Positions 1 to 7,045 of a stretch of DNA of 9,703 nucleotides are shown here, one piece after another. The position numbers and the translations under genes were made by a program. The notes under the pieces were generated by a model that searched no databases, was not told the DNA's origin, and was given only the letters and a program-made list of their open reading frames with translations. This DNA comes from Burkholderiales bacterium (GTDB lineage: Bacteria > Pseudomonadota > Gammaproteobacteria > Burkholderiales > Chitinimonadaceae). The stretch is taken from contig JAFAKZ010000495.1 of the NCBI GenBank assembly GCA_019234745.1, forward strand, positions 1 to 9,703. The letters are read 5' to 3'. How positions within the stretch are numbered: the first letter of the stretch is position 1; each line of letters starts with the position of its first letter.

Positions 1-1028
1 GGGAAGGGCGCCTCAAGACCGACGAGCTGCTGCGCGGACAGGCCTACCAGGCGGCAGAAGGCGGGGTTGACGTAGATGATGCGGCCTTGCAGGTCGAAGG
101 CGACGAGGCCGGTGGCGGTCGAGTTCTCCATCGCCTCGCGAAAGCGCAGTTCGTCCGATAGTGCGCGCTGCGCGTCGATGCGCTGTTGCAGCCAGCGTTG
201 CAGCACGCGCAGGAGGTAGACGACGAGTACACCCAGCAGCACGATGACCAGCGCCAGGGCGCCGATGACCGCCCACCAGCTGTCGCGGTCGTGGCGCGAC
301 ACCTTCAGCATGAGGCCGCTGCCGGGCGGACCGAAGGAGATTGTCTGTGCCCGGTCGATGTCGCTGGGCAGGCTGCCGTCATGCAGCACCACCAGATGCC
401 CGTCCGCTTCCATCAGGCCGAGGTCGTAGCGCTGGATGAACCACCAGGGCACCGTCTGTTCCATGAAGCGGTTCAGGTCATAGTAGGCGACGATGGTGCC
501 GCCGTGCCGGGCCGAGACATCCGTGGGCAGGACCATGGCCCAGACGGGTGATTCTGCGGCTACCACGCTACTGAACACGAGCCGGCCGCCATCGCGCGAA
601 CGGGCACGGGCCGCCGCGATGGTCGGGTCGTCCACGGCCGGCTGGCGGTGCGTGCGCAGTTCTAGCTTTGGGATGGATGTCGACAGCTTGTCGTCCGCAT
701 CGAACACATCTACGCCGACGATGGCCTGCTCGTCCTTCATCAGTCCGCTTACGCGGGCGACGAAGTCGCTATTGGCCGTCGCGGCGCCGTGGCCCAGGTC
801 GTAGGACCAGTTGGTGAGCGTATGCTGGTCGGCCACCAGCGTGCCTAGGATGGTCTGCTCCTGCCAGACCATGTCGAGCGAGGTCTGGCGTTGATAGGAC
901 TGGCTGCGTTCGAGGTAGTACACCCAGCCGCCGACGATGCAGGTAGTGACGGGCAGCACCAGTACGGCGAGCGTCGTGATCCAGAACTTGCGTCCCTGGA
1001 AGAAATTGAGGAGCGTATCGCTGGCCAC
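1..1028 (-). CDS. Membrane sensor protein with periplasmic domain and PAS domain (3' end cut off by the window)
   Basis: The minus-strand reading frame stays open for 342 codons, from a GTG at 1028-1026 to the left edge. GTG is the start because an in-frame TAG (1034-1032) lies one codon upstream, and the first internal ATG would lose the first membrane helix. Residues about 15-38 form a hydrophobic helix. Residues about 42-248 form a hydrophilic, presumably periplasmic domain, possibly of the CHASE4 or Cache kind (NWSYDLGHG at 73-81, IVGVDVFDADDKL at 103-115). A second helix follows at about 251-274, then a polar linker likely to be a coiled coil. A PAS domain starts near residue 295, with AMENSTATGLVAFDLQGR at 299-316 and IIYVNPAFCRLVGL at 317-330. 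The output module lies outside the window; a histidine kinase or a diguanylate cyclase are both possible. Sitting 25 bp behind the GH9 gene, it probably senses the operon's own sugar, the bound binding protein, or a related signal. Sensor identity is secure; ligand and output are unknown. Confidence 0.85.
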   Translation of the reverse strand, partial: MASDTLLNFFQGRKFWITTLAVLVLPVTTCIVGGWVYYLERSQSYQRQTSLDMVWQEQTILGTLVADQHTLTNWSYDLGHGAATANSDFVARVSGLMKDEQAIVGVDVFDADDKLSTSIPKLELRTHRQPAVDDPTIAAARARSRDGGRLVFSSVVAAESPVWAMVLPTDVSARHGGTIVAYYDLNRFMEQTVPWWFIQRYDLGLMEADGHLVVLHDGSLPSDIDRAQTISFGPPGSGLMLKVSRHDRDSWWAVIGALALVIVLLGVLVVYLLRVLQRWLQQRIDAQRALSDELRFREAMENSTATGLVAFDLQGRIIYVNPAFCRLVGLSAQQLVGLEAPF

Positions 1029-1030
1029 AG

Positions 1031-1058
1031 GCTAGCCTATCTGCCCATCCAGGCTAGC
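1031..1058 (-). promoter_or_regulatory. Inverted repeat at the GH9 stop / sensor start junction, likely mRNA hairpin
   Basis: GCTAGCCT at 1031-1038 and its exact reverse complement AGGCTAGC at 1051-1058 are separated by 12 bases. In the minus-strand mRNA the first arm contains the GH9 stop codon. The second arm contains the only reasonable Shine-Dalgarno triplet for the sensor gene: AGG at 1038-1036, 7 nt before its GTG. An 8-bp stem would hide that site unless a ribosome finishing GH9 opens it, which suggests translational coupling. The right arm also belongs to a 10-bp palindrome, AGGCTAGCCT at 1029-1038. There is no T-run after it, so it is not an intrinsic terminator. The repeat is seen directly; the regulatory role is inferred. 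Confidence 0.5.
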
Positions 1059-2733
1059 TGGCCATGGCATGGGCCAGTGCCAGGTACAGCCAGGCCGCGT
1101 GGGGTAGCCACTGCTCCGACCAGCGCCAGGAATGGGCCGGCACGGTGTCTGCCGGCGTGCGGAAATCGATATCGTCCTCGTCGTCGAGGCCTGCCGTGAT
1201 GCCGTTGCATACGCCGCCGGGCGCATTGAAATATCCCTTCTCGTACTGCGGATTGTGATGTCCCTGGCCCTGCATCATGCAGGCGTCAAACGGGTTGCGG
1301 CCAAACAGCCAATCCAGTGTACCGTGTGCGAACCGGCGCAGGTTCGCGGCACGTGCGGCCGGGCTGCGGCCGGCCGCCATGAAGGCGGCGGCGGCGAGCG
1401 AAGCTAGCCGGGCGTTCTCGCCCTGCCACCAGTATCCCGACTCGTTGTCGTGCGGGATGAAGAAACGCAGCGCACCGGCCCGGCCTGGCATCTCGACGTG
1501 CTGCCGCGGGTAGCCGAAGGGGTTGCCCAGTTCCAGTCGCGCGTTGATCAGGTCGAAGTCCAGTGCGGCTTGCACGGCCGCTTCCGCCGTGATCGTCAGC
1601 TCGGTCGAACCGGCCACTTCGGCGTAGCGCATCAGCGCAATATACGGCAGGCCTGCGTCGGCTGCGTGAAAGAAGCTGCGCGTGCGCGCTGCGTCGGCCC
1701 AGAACCAGCCGGCTTTGTCCTGCTTGGCGAGCAGGGCACGCGCGCGTTGTTCCGCCGCCGTGGCGTACTGGGCGTCGTCGGTCGCGGCGTAGAGTTCCGT
1801 CGCTGCCAGTAGCGCGCAGTAGTCGTCGATGATGTTTTCCGCGCCGTCGCCTAGGTAATCGGCATTGTGGCGGGCGAGGTGCGCGAAGCCCCGTGCGGCG
1901 GCGGCAAGGTAGTGCGCGCGTGGGAATTCGCCGTCGCGCGGCAGTCGGCTGGCGCGGGCCAGCGCCGCGATGGTCATGCCGCCGCCCTGGCGAAAGCCGG
2001 CCTGCCAGGAGGCGTATTTGTGGCCTTGCTGGGTCTCGTAGCTGCAGATTTCGCGCTGCCCGATATCCTTGCTCCAGCGGTCGAATACCGTCATGTAGAA
2101 GCAGCCCGAGGCATCCTGCATGCGCGCCAGGAAGTCCGCCCCGTGTAGCGCTTCGTCCACCATGCGTTCGTCCAGCCAGACCGATTGTTGCGGCATGCGC
2201 GCGCGCCCGTCGGCCAGGTGCCACACCACGAGCGGCGTCTGCTGCGGGTTCATGAAGTTGGCGTAGGACAGGTGCGACAGGTATTTCGATGCATCGCCCG
2301 AGGCGTCGTACCAGCCGCCGTGCACGTCCACGCGTTCGTCCGTGCCGAGCTTGCGGCAATGCCGATCGGCCTGGTCGAAGATGCCCGTGCAGCGCTGCGA
2401 CTTGAAGTAGTGCACCAGGTTGGAGATCAGTTGGCCGTCGTACAGGCTGGGAGAAATCTCGAAGGCTTCCGATTGCACTGGGAGCGCGCCACCTGGTATG
2501 GCCAGGACGTAGCGGCCGGGCCGTTCGACGGCGCTGAAGTCCAGCGACCAGTATTGCCAGTTGCGCCAGTTTGCGACCCTGCCGAGCGGCGCCAGCCTGC
2601 CCTCGTGCACGACGCCGCGCGTGCTGGCGTCGATCAGGACGAAGTGCTCGGCCTGCGGCGTGCCTTCTGCCTGAAGCAGGGCGACTTTGCTGGCCTTGGG
2701 GAGATAGCCTAGGTGGTTGTGGAGGATATGCAT
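1054..2733 (-). CDS. Cytoplasmic glycoside hydrolase family 9, exo-beta-D-glucosaminidase-like
   Basis: This 559-residue protein has the GH9 layout: an N-terminal Ig-like (CelD_N-type) domain at about 1-95, opening MHILHNHLGYLPKASK, then an (alpha/alpha)6 barrel at about 100-555. The catalytic aspartate region is GGWYDASGDASKYLSH at 139-154, with D143 and D147 as candidates. Other GH9 blocks are DWLFGRNPF (474-482), GQGHHNP (489-495) and the C-terminal WSEQWLPHAAWL (538-549), where E540 is the likely general acid. It lacks a signal peptide, a carbohydrate-binding module and a dockerin, so it should act in the cytoplasm on imported sugar. The DASGD spacing, instead of the usual DAGD, resembles the GH9 exo-beta-D-glucosaminidases of the Vibrio/Photobacterium chitin pathway. 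Release of glucosamine from chitosan-type oligomers is thus the best guess; an intracellular beta-glucosidase on cello-oligomers is the alternative. The ATG lies 3 bp after the ATPase stop with no clear Shine-Dalgarno, so translation is probably coupled. Family assignment is firm; substrate is tentative. Confidence 0.88.
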   Translation of the reverse strand: MHILHNHLGYLPKASKVALLQAEGTPQAEHFVLIDASTRGVVHEGRLAPLGRVANWRNWQYWSLDFSAVERPGRYVLAIPGGALPVQSEAFEISPSLYDGQLISNLVHYFKSQRCTGIFDQADRHCRKLGTDERVDVHGGWYDASGDASKYLSHLSYANFMNPQQTPLVVWHLADGRARMPQQSVWLDERMVDEALHGADFLARMQDASGCFYMTVFDRWSKDIGQREICSYETQQGHKYASWQAGFRQGGGMTIAALARASRLPRDGEFPRAHYLAAAARGFAHLARHNADYLGDGAENIIDDYCALLAATELYAATDDAQYATAAEQRARALLAKQDKAGWFWADAARTRSFFHAADAGLPYIALMRYAEVAGSTELTITAEAAVQAALDFDLINARLELGNPFGYPRQHVEMPGRAGALRFFIPHDNESGYWWQGENARLASLAAAAFMAAGRSPAARAANLRRFAHGTLDWLFGRNPFDACMMQGQGHHNPQYEKGYFNAPGGVCNGITAGLDDEDDIDFRTPADTVPAHSWRWSEQWLPHAAWLYLALAHAMAS

Positions 2734-2736
2734 GGT

Positions 2737-3837
<1,101 letters not shown>

Positions 3838-3842
3838 GGGTT

Positions 3843-3846
3843 ACCT
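3843..3846 (-). promoter_or_regulatory. Ribosome-binding site of the ATPase gene
   Basis: The minus strand reads TGACAGGTAACCCATG, so AGGT sits just after the permease TGA stop and 5 nt before the ATPase ATG. This supports the start at 3837 and close translational linkage. Confidence 0.7.
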
Positions 3847-3847
3847 G

Positions 3848-4699
3848 TCAGCCTTTTACGGCACCTGCCGCAAGGCCCTTGATGAAATAGCGCTGCGTGA
3901 CGAAGAAGGCGGCCAGCACCGGTAGAGTGGACACGGTTGCCGCCGCCATCAATAGGTCGTAGCGGTGTTCGAACTGGCCGATGAAGAGGCGTATGCCGAC
4001 GGGGACGGTCTGTACCGACGGTGAATCGGTCAATATCCAGGCGAAGAACAGTTCGTCCCAGGCCAAGAGGAAGATAAAAGTCGCCGTCGCGATGATGCCC
4101 GGCGCGCTGATGGGCAGGATGATGCGCACAAAGGCGCCCAGGCGCGAGCAGCCGTCGATGATGGCGGCGTCCTCCAGTTCGCGCGGGATAGAGACGAAGA
4201 AGCCGCGCATGATCCAGATGCTGGCGGGCGTGAACAGCGCCACGTACAGGAAGATCAGGCCGTGGTAGGTATTGAGCATGCGCAGGCCGTACTGCTGGTG
4301 CAGGTGCTGGTACAGCATATAGAGCGGCAGGAAGAACAACATGCCGGGCACGACCTGGGTGATCGTGATGCCCAACGTGGCTGCGTCGCTGCCGCGGAAG
4401 CGGTAGCGGGCCAGGGCGTAGGCGGCGCAGGCGCTGGCCAGCGTCGCCAGCAAGGTGGTGGCACCGCAGATGAAAAGGCTGTTGCCGAAGTAGCTCAGGA
4501 AGTCGACCTGCGTCCACATATCGACGTAGTTCTGCCAGCGCAGCGAGAATCCGCCATCGAGCTGCTTGCCACCCACGATATCGCCATAGCTGCGCAGGGA
4601 GGACAGCACCATCCAGGCGATGGGCAGCAGCGACACGACGACGATGGCCCAGGTCAGGACGTTGAGCAACTGGTGGTTGAGGTGGTCGCGCCTACGCAT
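3848..4699 (-). CDS. Sugar ABC importer permease, CUT1 family (MalG-like)
   Basis: A 283-residue inner-membrane protein with about six hydrophobic helices: roughly 13-34, 72-96, 108-130, 145-166, 200-222 and 248-268. It carries the cytoplasmic EAA loop at about 174-203 (ELEDAAIIDGCSRLGAFVRI), which docks on the ATPase. The short N-terminus, single helix before the first long periplasmic segment and the ending FIKGLAAGAVKG are typical of MalG-type subunits, whose C-terminal tail contacts the ATPase. Its ATG lies inside the end of the preceding permease gene (8-bp overlap). AGGA at 4709-4712 lies 9 nt before the start. It pairs with the MalF-like subunit to form the translocation path. Substrate cannot be deduced from sequence alone. 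Confidence 0.95.
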   Translation of the reverse strand: MRRRDHLNHQLLNVLTWAIVVVSLLPIAWMVLSSLRSYGDIVGGKQLDGGFSLRWQNYVDMWTQVDFLSYFGNSLFICGATTLLATLASACAAYALARYRFRGSDAATLGITITQVVPGMLFFLPLYMLYQHLHQQYGLRMLNTYHGLIFLYVALFTPASIWIMRGFFVSIPRELEDAAIIDGCSRLGAFVRIILPISAPGIIATATFIFLLAWDELFFAWILTDSPSVQTVPVGIRLFIGQFEHRYDLLMAAATVSTLPVLAAFFVTQRYFIKGLAAGAVKG

Positions 4700-5669
4700 C
4701 GCTGGTCATCCTGCGCTTGAACGCCGTCATCCACATACCGACGAACATCAGCATCAGCGCCATGATGACGAAGGATACGGCCGAGCCCTGGCCGAACAGC
4801 CAGTAGTTGAACGACTGCCGCGTGAGCAGCGGCATCAGCAAGTCGCCCCATTCTCCCGGGTGGCCCGCGCCGTTGCCGAACATCATGGACACGATGTTGT
4901 AGGAGTAGATGTTGTCGATGATCTGGAACATGAACTGGATCACGATGACGGGCAGCAGGCAGGGCAGGGTGATATGGATGAACTGGCGGAACTTCGAGGC
5001 GCCATCGGTGGCTGCCGCGTCGTACAGGTCCTGCGGGATGGACTGGAGCGCAGCCAGGAAGATCAGCATCAGCACGGGCCAGCCGCGCCATACGGTGGGG
5101 ATTACGATGGCCCAGAAGGTGCCGGGCCCCAACAGCCAGAATGGTTTGGATGGCAAGAGGTGCAGCCAGTCGACCAGCACCACGTTGATGATGCCCGTGT
5201 CCTTCTGCCACATGAAACCCCACAGCGTGCCGACGACGTAGGACGGCACCACCCAGGGCAGCATCAGGGCCGTGCGCGCCAGGCGTTTGCCGGGGAAGTC
5301 GCGATTCAGCAAGAGCGCCACGCCCAGCCCGATGACGATGGAGCTGATGGTAACGACCAGGGTATACAACACGGTATTGCGCAGCGCCCCCGCCAGGCCC
5401 GCGCGGATGGGGCTGCCGGGGGACATCAGCACATGGCGGTAGTTGTCCAGCCCGACGAAGGGAGCATCGAGATATTGATGCAGCGTGTACTGGTTGAGTT
5501 TCAGCAGCGACATCCAGAAGCCCTGCAGGATGGGCAGCAGGTTGACGCACAGCATCATCAGCACGGCTGGCATCAAGAGCAAATAAGGGTAGCTGTCGAA
5601 ACGACGCTTCCTTGCCTTGCTCGGGGCCGTCGTGCGTAGCGGCGTCGTGGTGTGCTGGATGTCGGTCAA
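4692..5669 (-). CDS. Sugar ABC importer permease, CUT1 family (MalF-like), TTG start
   Basis: A 325-residue inner-membrane protein with a basic, Thr-rich cytoplasmic N-terminus (1-27) and about six helices: roughly 28-50, 97-120, 131-154, 183-206, 237-255 and 293-316. The EAA loop is at about 214-240 (DLYDAAATDGASKFRQFIHI). The start is TTG at 5669-5667; the next in-frame ATG (residue 33) lies inside the first helix and would remove its beginning, so TTG is preferred. Only a weak GAG lies 6 nt upstream, and the binding-protein stop is 10 bp away. It lacks the extra N-terminal helices and large periplasmic loop of E. coli MalF and is closer to the common 290-330-residue CUT1 form. Together, the weak start and weak ribosome site could keep permease levels below those of the binding protein. 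Confidence 0.95.
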   Translation of the reverse strand: MTDIQHTTTPLRTTAPSKARKRRFDSYPYLLLMPAVLMMLCVNLLPILQGFWMSLLKLNQYTLHQYLDAPFVGLDNYRHVLMSPGSPIRAGLAGALRNTVLYTLVVTISSIVIGLGVALLLNRDFPGKRLARTALMLPWVVPSYVVGTLWGFMWQKDTGIINVVLVDWLHLLPSKPFWLLGPGTFWAIVIPTVWRGWPVLMLIFLAALQSIPQDLYDAAATDGASKFRQFIHITLPCLLPVIVIQFMFQIIDNIYSYNIVSMMFGNGAGHPGEWGDLLMPLLTRQSFNYWLFGQGSAVSFVIMALMLMFVGMWMTAFKRRMTSDA

Positions 5670-5679
5670 GGGAGTCTCG

Positions 5680-6999
5680 CTATTGCAGCTGCGCCATCAG
5701 GTCGTTGGCCTCGTTCGCCGTCAGGTCCAGCTGGTGCTTGACGGCGGCGGGCGCGTAGGCGCCTTTGACCCCGGCCACGATATCGAACACATTGCCCAGG
5801 CCCTTGACGTAGACGGATTCGAGCGGCCCCCAGGAGGGAATGGACACATAGTGTCGGCCGTTGTGTACGGCACTCAGTAGGGCGCGGTAGTCGCGGTCGG
5901 CCGTCAGCTCCGGCGCATTGGCTGCGTCGACGCGCGCCGGCATCATCGAGGTCATTCTGGTGTACTGGATTTCCGCATCTCGCCCCGTGAGATAGGCGAC
6001 TACACGCCAGGCCGCATCCTTGCTGCGTGAGGCTTTCATCACGGCGAGGTCGGAGCCGCTGAAGAAGGTGTAGGCGCCCTTGGGGCCGGCCGGGTAGGGG
6101 GCAATGGAGAAGTTCTGTGCGGCGACCGTCTCCTGGAATCCACCGCGGGCCTTGGGCGTATGGAGCGGCTTGAGCAACCAGGGGCCGCTGAAGATGACGG
6201 CATAGTCGCCATTGCAGAAGTTCGACTCGATCTGCCCGGAATCTTGTTCCAGCGCCGATTTGGGCACCAATCCCTGTGCGGCCAGGTTGGCATAGTAGGT
6301 GACGCCGGCAACGGAGGCGGGTGAGTTGATGGCGGAATGGCGGTAGTCGGCCGAGGTGACGTCACCGCCCGCGTTCCAGATCCATGGCATGATGTTGTGC
6401 ACGACGTTCCAGTCGTTCTTGCCCGGATAGCCGAGCGCGGCGATCTTGCGCCCACCCACCGTCATGCCATTGATGCGCTGGAGTGCGGCGCGGAAGGTAT
6501 CCCAGTTGCGGAAGGCCTCGGCCGGGTCCACGCCGGCCGCCTTGAATACATCGGTTCGATAGAAGGCGGCACGTGCGTCGCCGTACCAGGGTACGGCGTA
6601 GATGTGCGCGTCATTGTACGGATGCGTCGTCCCCCACAGCGCAGGGAAGAAGGCCGTGGCGCCGCCCACGTCGTGCAGCGTGTCGGCGCCCACCGGTTCC
6701 AGTACGTCCATGGCCGCGAGCGAAGGCACCCAGGTGGTGCCCAACTCGATGATGTCCGGCCCGTCGCCCGCCACGGCGGCCACCGTGATCTTCGACCAGG
6801 CCGCTTCCCAGTTGAGTACCGTCACATTGATGCGCAGGCCCGGGTGGCGGTCCAGGTAGGGCTTGAGCAGGGCCTGCATATCGTGCTGCTGGGAGTCCGT
6901 CGTCGCCATCACCCACAGGTTGAGCTCCGTCGCGCGCGCAGGCAGGGCCAGCGCGGCTAGGGCGATGAAGGCGGTTCCGATACGCTTGTAGAACTTCAT
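5680..6999 (-). CDS. Periplasmic sugar-binding protein of the CUT1 ABC importer (SBP family 1)
   Basis: A 439-residue extracellular solute-binding protein. Residues 1-23 form a Sec signal peptide: MKFYKR, a hydrophobic core, then a PARA cleavage motif with a likely cut between A23 and T24. There is no lipobox cysteine, so it should be free in the periplasm, as expected in a Gram-negative cell. The mature part starts ELNLWVMATTD, the usual first strand of the family, and contains GDGPDIIELGTTWVPSLAAM, the classic segment near residue 80-100. Several aromatic residues that may stack on sugar rings are visible (VPWYGDARAAFY, FSGPWLLKPL, SIPSWGPLE). It captures an oligosaccharide and delivers it to the permease pair encoded just downstream. 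The start has a clear ribosome-binding site (AGGA, 7 nt). It is the first transporter gene after the receptor, consistent with high expression. Family is certain; ligand is inferred from context to be a beta-linked oligosaccharide. Confidence 0.95.
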   Translation of the reverse strand: MKFYKRIGTAFIALAALALPARATELNLWVMATTDSQQHDMQALLKPYLDRHPGLRINVTVLNWEAAWSKITVAAVAGDGPDIIELGTTWVPSLAAMDVLEPVGADTLHDVGGATAFFPALWGTTHPYNDAHIYAVPWYGDARAAFYRTDVFKAAGVDPAEAFRNWDTFRAALQRINGMTVGGRKIAALGYPGKNDWNVVHNIMPWIWNAGGDVTSADYRHSAINSPASVAGVTYYANLAAQGLVPKSALEQDSGQIESNFCNGDYAVIFSGPWLLKPLHTPKARGGFQETVAAQNFSIAPYPAGPKGAYTFFSGSDLAVMKASRSKDAAWRVVAYLTGRDAEIQYTRMTSMMPARVDAANAPELTADRDYRALLSAVHNGRHYVSIPSWGPLESVYVKGLGNVFDIVAGVKGAYAPAAVKHQLDLTANEANDLMAQLQ

Positions 7000-7045
7000 T
7001 GGCGCGTCCTGTTCACGGCGAAACCACAGCTTATATGCACGGCGC
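7000..7045 (-). promoter_or_regulatory. 46-bp spacer between receptor and binding-protein genes, with ribosome-binding site
   Basis: This is the longest gap between genes in the window. AGGA at 7007-7010 lies 7 nt before the binding-protein ATG and is the best Shine-Dalgarno in the operon. CACGGCG occurs twice on the plus strand, at 7014-7020 and 7038-7044. I see no stem followed by a T-run and no convincing promoter, so read-through from the receptor gene is the simplest reading. Confidence 0.55.

Noticed and set aside
1031..1058. Factor-independent terminator between GH9 and the sensor
   Set aside because: A stem is present but no run of T follows it on the minus strand; the sequence continues directly into the sensor start codon.
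1286..2359. Second minus-strand frame of 357 codons within the GH9 gene
   Set aside because: Arg/Ala/Pro-rich shifted-frame product; the GH9 motifs lie in the other frame over the same stretch with no frameshift.
4620..5639. Plus-strand open frame of 339 codons opposite the permease gene
   Set aside because: Composition is extremely His/Gln/Asp-rich with no domain; it is the complement of hydrophobic membrane-helix codons of the real permease.
7030..7035. Possible internal promoter (-10-like TATAAG on the minus strand) before the binding-protein gene
   Set aside because: No acceptable -35 element stands 16-18 bp upstream, and a single A/T-rich hexamer in a 46-bp gap is weak evidence.
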